In this document: positions 7,144 through 13,145 of the stretch, in pieces
How the letters are laid out: every line of letters starts with the position of its first letter
Numbering within the stretch: position 1 is the stretch's first letter
Assembly: GCA_964481755.1 (NCBI GenBank)
Contig: CAYZVH010000085.1
Coordinates: 1-13,145 of the forward strand
Length of the DNA: 13,145 bases
Direction: 5' to 3'
DNA from: Phocaeicola_A sp964481755
GTDB taxonomy: Bacteria > Bacteroidota > Bacteroidia > Bacteroidales > Bacteroidaceae
Notes under the pieces: generated by a model
What the model was told of the DNA's origin: nothing
The model's input: the letters and a program-made list of their open reading frames with translations, nothing else
Database searches by the model: none
Translations under genes and position numbers: made by a program

Positions 7144-8523
7144 ATGATAAACAAGAAACTTATCACAATCTGCCTGGGTGCAACTATGGCCATCTCGGCT
7201 TGTCAAGTGCAACGGCAGGAGAAGAAAATTTTCAAAGAGGGAGAATTCAAGGAGTGGGCACAGACCCCGCCCATGGGATGGAACAGTTGGGACTGCTATG
7301 GTCCCACAGTGGAGGAACACGAAGTGAAGGCCAACGCCGACTACATGGCGCAGCACCTGAAGAAGTTCGGCTGGGAATATATCATCGTGGACATCCGCTG
7401 GTTTGTGGAGAACGACAAGGCCGGAGGCTACAACCAGACAGACCCGCGCTACGTGCTCGATGAGTATGGACGCTACCAGCCTGCGGTCAACCGCTTCCCC
7501 TCGGCAAAAGACGGCAAGGGATTCAAGGAGCTGGCGGACTACGTGCACGGCCTGGGACTGAAGTTCGGCATCCACATCATGCGCGGCATCCCCAAAGAGG
7601 CAGTAGCCAAGAAACTGCCGGTGAAGGGGACCGACGGCATCACTGCCGACCAGATTTACTCCACAGACATGCAGTGCCAGTGGTTGCGCGACAACTACAC
7701 CATCGTGGCCGACAAACCAGGCGCACAGGAGTACTACAACTCCATCTTCGACCTCTACGCCAGTTGGGGTGTGGACTACGTGAAGATTGACGACATCAGC
7801 CGCCCCTACCACACACGGGAGATAGAGATGGTGCGCAACGCCATAGACCAATGCGGACGCCCCATCGTGCTGAGCCTCTCGCCAGGAAAGACCCAGATAG
7901 AGAACGCCAACCACGTGAAGGAGCACGCCAACATGTGGCGCATGGTGGACGACGTGTGGGACCTGTGGCGCGACGTGAAGCACCTGATGAAGGTGGCCGA
8001 GCAGTGGTATCCCTACATAGCTCCCGGCACGTGGCCCGACTGCGACATGATTCCCCTGGGCAAGATCTCCATCCGGGGTGAGCGAGGCGAAGAGCGCATG
8101 ACACGCCTGACCCGCGACGAGCAATACTCGCTGATGTCGCTGTTCACCATCTTCCGCTCACCGCTGATGTTTGGCGGCGACCTGCCCAGCAACGATGAGT
8201 TCACTCTGTCGCTACTCACCAACGAGGAGGTGCTGAAAATGCACCGCGAGGCTGTGGACGTGCGCCAGCTGTTCCAGGACGAGAAGCAATTGGCCATCAC
8301 CTCACGTCACCCCGAGACGGGCGACATCTATCTGGCCCTGTTCAACCTGCAGGACGAGAAACCGCTCACCGTCGAGGTGAACCTGAAGGACGTAGGGGCG
8401 AACGGCGACCTGAAGGTAACAGACATGTGGAGCCACAAAGACCTTGGTGTGGTGTCGAACGACTTCGCACAGACCCTGCGACCCCACGCCTGCGGACTCT
8501 ACAAACTCTCGCCCGCACAGTAG
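7144..8523 (+). CDS. GH27-family glycosidase lipoprotein, possible beta-L-arabinopyranosidase
   Basis: A 459-residue retaining glycosidase of family GH27, a (beta/alpha)8 barrel with a small C-terminal beta-domain (about 385-455). The signal peptide ends in ISAC (Cys20 lipidated), followed by non-acidic QVQRQ. Motifs: PPMGWNSWDCYG (42-53), the nucleophile motif KIDD (214-217, Asp216) and WRMVDDVWDLW (265-275, Asp270 as likely acid/base). Standard GH27 alpha-galactosidases have Asp-Asp-Cys-Trp at the galactose O4/O6-binding loop; here it reads DIRW (83-86), so the second Asp is Ile84 and the Cys is Arg85. As I recall, Ile at this position marks the Streptomyces avermitilis GH27 beta-L-arabinopyranosidase, and restoring Asp there raises alpha-galactosidase activity. 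Beta-L-arabinopyranosidase is therefore my preferred prediction, with alpha-galactosidase as the alternative. It starts 26 bases after the second GH43 gene and is the last gene of the operon. Confidence 0.9.
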   Translation: MINKKLITICLGATMAISACQVQRQEKKIFKEGEFKEWAQTPPMGWNSWDCYGPTVEEHEVKANADYMAQHLKKFGWEYIIVDIRWFVENDKAGGYNQTDPRYVLDEYGRYQPAVNRFPSAKDGKGFKELADYVHGLGLKFGIHIMRGIPKEAVAKKLPVKGTDGITADQIYSTDMQCQWLRDNYTIVADKPGAQEYYNSIFDLYASWGVDYVKIDDISRPYHTREIEMVRNAIDQCGRPIVLSLSPGKTQIENANHVKEHANMWRMVDDVWDLWRDVKHLMKVAEQWYPYIAPGTWPDCDMIPLGKISIRGERGEERMTRLTRDEQYSLMSLFTIFRSPLMFGGDLPSNDEFTLSLLTNEEVLKMHREAVDVRQLFQDEKQLAITSRHPETGDIYLALFNLQDEKPLTVEVNLKDVGANGDLKVTDMWSHKDLGVVSNDFAQTLRPHACGLYKLSPAQ

Positions 8524-8561
8524 ATTGCGGCTATACATAATAAAGGTAATTCCATACGGTC

Positions 8562-8612
8562 ATCAGCCAGGCTTCCGTTCCACTCTGTGTCGGTGCCTGG
8601 CTGATTTGCTTT
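8562..8612 (+). terminator. Intrinsic terminator of the PUL operon
   Basis: ATCAGCCAGGC (8562-8572) and GCCTGGCTGAT (8595-8605) form a perfect 11-bp stem. The 22-base loop can add CCG/CGG pairs (8575-8577 with 8591-8593). TTTGCTTT follows the stem (8605-8612). It lies 38 bases after the GH27 stop and well before the HTCS promoter, so it separates the enzyme operon from the regulator gene. Confidence 0.7.
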
Positions 8613-8687
8613 GAATAAGGTAAGGCATTGTCCGCACTCGACAAAATAATTTAGGGCGAGCTTGATAACTTTTACTCTCACTTGCAT

Positions 8688-8695
8688 TACCTTTG
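8688..8695 (+). promoter_or_regulatory. -7 box of the HTCS promoter
   Basis: TACCTTTG fits the Bacteroides -7 consensus TAnnTTTG and ends 24 bases before the HTCS start codon, giving a very short leader. The nearest -33-like bases are CTTG at 8661-8664, which leaves a 23-base spacer, four longer than ideal. That suggests a weak promoter, as expected for a regulator made at low constitutive level. No copy of the GTCGGAT repeat is seen here, so there is no sign that the HTCS controls itself. Confidence 0.5.
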
Positions 8696-8719
8696 TAGAA
8701 AATTTCACTCCGTAACCCT

Positions 8720-11700
8720 ATGAAGTCACGCATCGGCATCTGTGCCACATGGATAATACTGTTGCTGTCGAGCCTCCGCTTGGCCGCGCAACCCCTGTTG
8801 CCCAACCAGAAGAGCTTCGTCAACCTCAGCCTGGACATCGACCACATCGAGACCTTCTTCCAGGACTCCATCGGCCGCGTGTGGGCAGGCACCTTCCTCA
8901 ACGGACTGATGATGTTCAACGGCGAGACCTTCGCCCCGAAGACAGTGCCGCTGAAAAACAACGGCATCCACTGCCAACTGCCCATCGACGCCACACGCTA
9001 CCTCGTCGGCACCCGCAACGGACTCCACATCTTCCGCCTGCCGACCGTGGACGGCGAGAAGCTGCCACACACCGAGGAGGTGGAGGTGGTAGGGCTCCAC
9101 AGACTCAGCGCAAGTCAGGTGCTCGTCTTCTGCGCCTACAAGATAGCCCTATTCGACGTGACGACTTGCCAACTGACAGACCTCGTCACATGGAGTGACT
9201 TCCGCCTGGTGATGCACGCCGCCGTGACCGACGACGACTTCATCCTGCTGACCGACAAGAAGGGGTTCTACAACTTCTCACTCCCCCAGAAACGCATTAC
9301 GCACACACCTCTTGCAGGCATCTCGCCACAGACCGAGATGCTGCTCACCATCCTGCGCGACGGCTCCACCTACTGGATAGGCAGCGACAAGGGTCTGATG
9401 CGCTACGACTACGCCACACAGCAGGTCGCCCGCATCCGCGAGCTGGACGGCATCTGTGTGAAGACCCTGATGAAGGACCACAACGGCACCCTGTGGGTGG
9501 GCACCAACAGCGGACTCTACACCTATCAGCCCCAGCAGGGAGCGTGGGAACACTACCTCCACAACAACCAGGACGAGCAGAGCCTGCTCAATGACTGCAT
9601 CTGGTCGATCTACGAGGACCACGATGGCAACAAATGGATTGGCGTAGATGGTGGATTCTCGTTTCTGCGCGAGAACGCCCCTCTCAAGAAAGTCAAGTGG
9701 AGCGACTTCATCCACTCCTATGAAGGCAACCGTATCGTCAAGATGCTGCACGACAGTCGGGGCGACTACTGGTTGGGAGGCATCAATGGCCTGGGCCGAC
9801 GATCCGCCGACACGGGCAAGGCGACCTTCTTCAAGGTCGACCGCACGGACAAGATTCCCGACAACCGTATCCGTGCCCTCTATGAGGACCGCGACGGCAA
9901 CGTGTGGATAGGCACCGACGGCGGCGTGGCTTGGTTCGACCGCCAGCGACAGCAGTTTCTCTGGTGCAACATAGAGAACCCCACCACGGGGAGAAACTCC
10001 GTGTGGACCTACGGCATAGTGGACGACGACCAAGGGAACCTCTACGTGGCCACCTGTTCGGGCGGACTCTTCGTGGTGGACAAGGCCACGCTGGAGCGCC
10101 ACCCCGGCGGCACCGTCACCCCGAAGTACAACTACTGCACACAGGCGGACAGTCTCATCCTCTCCAACGACGCCTGCATGGACATTCTGAAGGACTCCGT
10201 GGGCAACATCTGGTTCAACGGAGGGAGATACCTCTATAAGATGGCCCAGGTAGGCAAGCCTGTCATCCAGTTCTCCAACAACACCATCCCTCCCCTGCCT
10301 TGCAAGACCATCGGAGGTATGCTGTGCGACGAGAGCGGCATGCTGTGGGGATACTATTCCAACGGATTCTTCCGCATCCACCCACAGACCTCTGAGGTGG
10401 ACAGCATCCCCATGAACGACTACATCCGCCAGTTCGGGCCCATAAAGAGCATGACCAACCGCGGCGACCACATCTGGTTCCTCACCAGCCTGGGCGTGGG
10501 CATCATCCACAAGACCACGCTACAATGCCGCCACTTGATAGACTTCGCCGCCGGTGCCTACAAGAGCTGCTACTACGACGCCCGCGAGGACCGCATCTGG
10601 CTTGGCGGCGTGGACAACTGTATGGTGCTCAACCCATCGGCCTGCCTACAGAGCCGCAAGGAGGTGGCTCCGGCGCTCATCCTGGCGGACATACTGGTGA
10701 ACGACAACTCCATAGGCGCCACACGCGACCTGGCCTTCTGCCGACAACTCGGCCTCGCGACGCAGGACAACAACCTCTCGTTCCGCTTCTCGTTCGGCTC
10801 CCCCACGGACGAGACGGAACTGCAACAGGGCTACTACTACCGCCTCGGCGGACTCGACGACCATTGGAACAACTTCAACAGGCAAACCCGCTTGATAAAA
10901 TACTCTCACCTGGCCCATGGCGACTACACCTTCGAGATAGGCCACGTCAGCGAGGCTGACAGCGAGGTGGAGGTGGTCCACTCGCTCCCCATCCACATCC
11001 AGGCCCCGTGGTACGCCACACCGTGGTTCCGCCTGCTGGCGGTCGTCATCGTCGTCGCCCTGGTGGGAGGGGCCTTCAACTTCTACCGCATACGCACCAA
11101 GCTGCGCCTGGCCGAGAGCGAGAAGGCGAACATGCTGAAGCTCTCGCAGATGAAGATGGACTTCCTCACCAGCATGTCGCACGACCTGAAGACACCGCTG
11201 AGCCTGATATTGGCGCCGGTGAACCGCCTGGCACAGACCACCAAGAACCCACAGACGAGGCAACAGTTGGAGGAGATACTGAAGAACGCCCAGAAGCTGA
11301 GCGCCATGGTGACACAGATACTGAGCGTGAAGAACGACGACACGGCGGACATTCCACTCTCCCTCTCCCCCACCGACATCGTGGAGTTTGTGCGCAGCAT
11401 CGTGGGCGTGCACCAGCAGATGTTCGCCGCCAAGGGCGTGGAGCTGAGCTTCACCACCGACACCCCACGGCTCTGCATGCAGATGGATGTGCAGAAGATG
11501 GAGTCCGTCGTCAACAATCTGATGTCCAACGCCTACAAGTTCACCCCTGCGGGCGGCAGCGTCGTGGTAGGCATCCACCATCCCGTGGACGACCGCGCGG
11601 ACAGCGTGCGCCTCACCGTCGCCGACACCGGCGTAGGCATCGCCCCGGACGAACAGCCCTTCATCTTCGACCGCTTCTACCAATCCGTCAAGACGAAGCA

Positions 11701-12796
11701 GATAAACAAAGGCGGCTCCGGCATCGGCCTCTTCATGACCCGCAGGTACGTCACCCAGCAGGGCGGCACCATCGAAGTCGCCTCCAGCCCCGCAGGCTCC
11801 ACCTTCACCGTCACCCTCCCCGTTGACCTCGGCGGGCAGAGCACCATAGCGGGTGGAGAGAGCGATGGTCTCAGTGGGCAGGCAGACTTCAGCGGGCAGA
11901 ATGGCAGGTCCAACAGACAGGCCGTTGACCTCGGCGGACGAACCGCAGAAGAGCAATCCGCGCAGCGGCTTCCTGCCGAGGCGGACAACGTCACGAGCCC
12001 CTCCATTCCGGCGGACAGCAACACGTCCGCCCCAGCGAAGGTATTGTTGGTGGAGGATAATGAAGACATTGCCTCGTTCATCCGCAACAATCTGCGGGGG
12101 ATGGAGTGCACCGTGGCACACAACGGACAGTCCGGGCTCGACCTGGCACAGCGATTGATGCCGGACATCATCGTGTCCGACATCATGATGCCCGTGATGG
12201 ACGGCATGGAGATGAGCAAACTGTTGCGGCGCAACCTCGCCACCTCCACCATCCCCATCATCCTGCTCACCGCCAAGGACGACAAGCTGACCGAGACCAC
12301 CGCCTACAAGACTGGCGTGGACGCTTTCATCGCCAAACCCTTCGAGATAGAGCAGCTGGAGGCTCGCATCCATCAGTTGCTGCAGAGCAAGCGGAACGTC
12401 ATCTCCAAGACCCTGCAGACCCTGCAGGAGCAGGAGCAAGAGCGTCAGAAACAGACCGTCTACACGCCCTCGCAAGACGAGCTGTTCGTCACCGAGCTCA
12501 CCCGCATCATCGAGAACAACCTGGAGTCGCCGGACCTGAACGTGCAGCGCCTCTCCGACCTCTCGGGCTACAGCACCACGCAGATCTACCGCAAGCTGAA
12601 GCTACTCACCGGCCACACCGCCGTGGACTACATCAAGTCCATCCGACTGAAGAAAGCCGCCATGCTCCTCGGCCAAAAGAAGTTCTCCGTAGCCGAAGTG
12701 ATGTACATGGTAGGGTTCTCCTCCCACTCCTACTTCTCCAAATGCTTCACCGAGAAGTACGGCAAGTCGCCCCGAGCCTACATGGAGGAACTGTAG
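8720..12796 (+). CDS. Hybrid two-component system regulator (HTCS) of the PUL
   Basis: A 1,358-residue inner-membrane sensor and transcription factor in one chain. Order: signal/anchor (about 1-23); a periplasmic two-propeller sensor built from Reg_prop repeats (for example 51-66, 252-268, 298-315, 388-406, 618-636); a Y_Y_Y domain (about 690-762, GYYYRLGGLDDHW); a membrane helix (about 770-787); HisKA with MSHDLKTPLSL (H821); an ATPase domain with Asn937, DTGVGI (969-974) and GGSGIGL (998-1004); a receiver domain with Asp1113, phospho-acceptor Asp1154, Thr1184 and Lys1206; and an AraC-type domain with two helix-turn-helix units (about 1275-1298 and 1322-1355). All key residues are present. 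It likely senses an oligosaccharide from the target glycan and activates the susC operon. It lies after the operon terminator with its own promoter. The ATPase-receiver linker (about 1035-1107) is unusually long and low in complexity. It ends in tandem stops, TAG TAA. Confidence 0.96.
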   Translation: MKSRIGICATWIILLLSSLRLAAQPLLPNQKSFVNLSLDIDHIETFFQDSIGRVWAGTFLNGLMMFNGETFAPKTVPLKNNGIHCQLPIDATRYLVGTRNGLHIFRLPTVDGEKLPHTEEVEVVGLHRLSASQVLVFCAYKIALFDVTTCQLTDLVTWSDFRLVMHAAVTDDDFILLTDKKGFYNFSLPQKRITHTPLAGISPQTEMLLTILRDGSTYWIGSDKGLMRYDYATQQVARIRELDGICVKTLMKDHNGTLWVGTNSGLYTYQPQQGAWEHYLHNNQDEQSLLNDCIWSIYEDHDGNKWIGVDGGFSFLRENAPLKKVKWSDFIHSYEGNRIVKMLHDSRGDYWLGGINGLGRRSADTGKATFFKVDRTDKIPDNRIRALYEDRDGNVWIGTDGGVAWFDRQRQQFLWCNIENPTTGRNSVWTYGIVDDDQGNLYVATCSGGLFVVDKATLERHPGGTVTPKYNYCTQADSLILSNDACMDILKDSVGNIWFNGGRYLYKMAQVGKPVIQFSNNTIPPLPCKTIGGMLCDESGMLWGYYSNGFFRIHPQTSEVDSIPMNDYIRQFGPIKSMTNRGDHIWFLTSLGVGIIHKTTLQCRHLIDFAAGAYKSCYYDAREDRIWLGGVDNCMVLNPSACLQSRKEVAPALILADILVNDNSIGATRDLAFCRQLGLATQDNNLSFRFSFGSPTDETELQQGYYYRLGGLDDHWNNFNRQTRLIKYSHLAHGDYTFEIGHVSEADSEVEVVHSLPIHIQAPWYATPWFRLLAVVIVVALVGGAFNFYRIRTKLRLAESEKANMLKLSQMKMDFLTSMSHDLKTPLSLILAPVNRLAQTTKNPQTRQQLEEILKNAQKLSAMVTQILSVKNDDTADIPLSLSPTDIVEFVRSIVGVHQQMFAAKGVELSFTTDTPRLCMQMDVQKMESVVNNLMSNAYKFTPAGGSVVVGIHHPVDDRADSVRLTVADTGVGIAPDEQPFIFDRFYQSVKTKQINKGGSGIGLFMTRRYVTQQGGTIEVASSPAGSTFTVTLPVDLGGQSTIAGGESDGLSGQADFSGQNGRSNRQAVDLGGRTAEEQSAQRLPAEADNVTSPSIPADSNTSAPAKVLLVEDNEDIASFIRNNLRGMECTVAHNGQSGLDLAQRLMPDIIVSDIMMPVMDGMEMSKLLRRNLATSTIPIILLTAKDDKLTETTAYKTGVDAFIAKPFEIEQLEARIHQLLQSKRNVISKTLQTLQEQEQERQKQTVYTPSQDELFVTELTRIIENNLESPDLNVQRLSDLSGYSTTQIYRKLKLLTGHTAVDYIKSIRLKKAAMLLGQKKFSVAEVMYMVGFSSHSYFSKCFTEKYGKSPRAYMEEL
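11820..11937 (+). repeat. In-frame direct repeat in the HTCS linker
   Basis: CCGTTGACCTCGGCGG occurs at 11820-11835 and again at 11922-11937, identical over 16 bases and 102 bases apart, which is exactly 34 codons. Both copies encode VDLGG (residues 1035-1039 and 1069-1073). GCGGGCAGA also recurs at 11832-11840 and 11892-11900. The segment encodes a Gly/Ser/Gln/Ala-rich linker between ATPase and receiver domains and looks like sequence that grew by in-frame duplication. Confidence 0.6.
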
Positions 12797-12826
12797 TAAG
12801 ATTTCAAGAGACCTCTTTTGAAGGCA

Positions 12827-12886
12827 AAAAGACAAAGAGTCTGAAAGACATTTTTTGAAGACTAAGAAGATAAAAGACTAAGAGTC
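12827..12886. repeat. Direct repeat AAAAGACWAAGAGTC
   Basis: AAAAGACAAAGAGTC at 12827-12841 recurs as AAAAGACTAAGAGTC at 12872-12886, with 14 of 15 bases identical and a 45-bp distance. A shorter related word, AGACTAAGA, lies between them at 12859. The 45-bp spacing equals the period of the tandem repeat further on, although the rest of the units do not align. Confidence 0.45.
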
Positions 12887-12955
12887 AAATAGCGTTGAAC
12901 GTTTGATGATAGAAGTCCGTCTCCATCTATCAGCGAGAACTATCGTTCGCAAAGC

Positions 12956-13045
12956 CTCAGACAACCGATTGTATAGTCAAAAACAATTAGATTGTTTTGG
13001 CTCAGACAATCGATTGTATAAGCCCAAACAATTAGATTGTTTTGG
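12956..13045. repeat. 45-bp tandem repeat with phased ACAAT/ATTGT palindromes
   Basis: Two 45-bp units, 12956-13000 and 13001-13045, match at 40 of 45 positions; the first 20-odd bases of a degraded third follow from 13046. Each unit carries two inverted repeats with the same arms: ACAAYCGATTGT (12961 and 13006, the second a perfect 12-bp palindrome) and ACAATTAGATTGT (12983 and 13028). Their starts are 22, 23 and 22 bp apart, and a degenerate fifth begins at 13051. The function is unknown. They could be protein-binding sites on one DNA face, RNA hairpins in the transcript tail, or a simple minisatellite. Confidence 0.7.
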
Positions 13046-13111
13046 CCCGGACAAAGCATCGTCTTTTGACAGATAAACAGCCAAACGAACCCGCAGGGAC
13101 TACCGAACCGT

Positions 13112-13145
13112 ATTAAAACAAAAAATGGGCCTTTTCACAAAGGTC
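13112..13145 (-). terminator. Probable minus-strand terminator at the window edge
   Basis: Bases 13128-13134 (GGCCTTT) pair with 13139-13145 (AAAGGTC) as a 7-bp stem with one G-T pair and a 4-base loop. Read on the minus strand, the stem is followed by CATTTTTTGTTTT, the layout of an intrinsic terminator. It suggests a gene to the right, transcribed towards the HTCS. The stem may continue beyond the window. Confidence 0.45.

Larger units (their letters stand above)
12797..13145. other. Non-coding region downstream of the HTCS
   Basis: No credible gene is seen. The first part (12800-12955) is AT-rich. A weak hairpin GTCT-GAA-AGAC followed by ATTTTTT (12839-12856) could end the HTCS transcript, but its stem is only four pairs. 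After it come a 15-bp direct repeat pair, a 45-bp tandem repeat with phased palindromes, about 50 bases without recognised signal (13063-13111), and a probable minus-strand terminator at the edge; the last three signals have their own entries. Confidence 0.65.

Noticed and set aside
10646..12475. A 609-codon open frame on the minus strand across the HTCS gene
   Set aside because: The + strand encodes well-conserved kinase and receiver motifs over the same bases. The minus-strand product is low in complexity (Val, Leu, Gly, His rich) and fits a codon-bias shadow.
12956..13062. CRISPR array
   Set aside because: The units are adjacent tandem copies with near-identical content and no unique spacers, and no cas gene is present.

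Overview
The window is a compact polysaccharide utilisation locus (PUL) from a member of the Bacteroidota, most likely the Bacteroidales (Bacteroides/Prevotella relatives). The evidence is an adjacent SusC/SusD pair, Bacteroides-type -7 boxes (TAnnTTTG), start codons without Shine-Dalgarno sequences, several lipoprotein exo-glycosidases and a hybrid two-component system (HTCS) regulator. Genes are GC-rich, especially at third codon positions, while the spaces between them are AT-rich. I cannot name the genus. All genes lie on the + strand.

Layout: 1-294 is a regulatory leader. It holds a stem-loop (23-48), three 17-bp direct repeats at 21/20-bp spacing (147-204) that look like operators for an AraC-type regulator, and a promoter (222-252). 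Then come the TonB-dependent transporter SusC (295-3417) and its lipoprotein partner SusD (3437-4957). A 226-bp gap with a long-range stem-loop follows. Next are two different GH43-type lipoproteins (5184-6131 and 6149-7117) and a GH27-family lipoprotein (7144-8523). A strong hairpin terminator (8562-8612) closes the operon. The HTCS (8720-12796) has its own promoter. The last 346 bp are non-coding, with a phased 45-bp tandem repeat and, at the edge, a probable minus-strand terminator belonging to a convergent neighbour.

How the genes work together (inference): SusC/SusD bind and import an oligosaccharide. The three lipoprotein enzymes, all apparently exo-acting, trim it. The periplasmic beta-propeller sensor of the HTCS detects a released oligosaccharide, and its AraC-type DNA-binding domain activates the susC promoter through the direct repeats. 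The GH27 enzyme has Ile in place of the second Asp of the galactose-binding Asp-Asp pair. Together with the GH43 enzymes this points to L-arabinose-containing plant glycans, such as arabinogalactan side chains with terminal arabinopyranose, rather than to plain alpha-galactosides. No endo-acting enzyme and no SusE/F-type binding protein is present in the window.

The overall locus type is well known. The least explained parts are the non-coding signals: the triple repeat, the susD/GH43 stem-loop, the 22/23-bp phased palindrome array, and the promoter-like box shared between the susC leader and the junction of the two GH43 genes.
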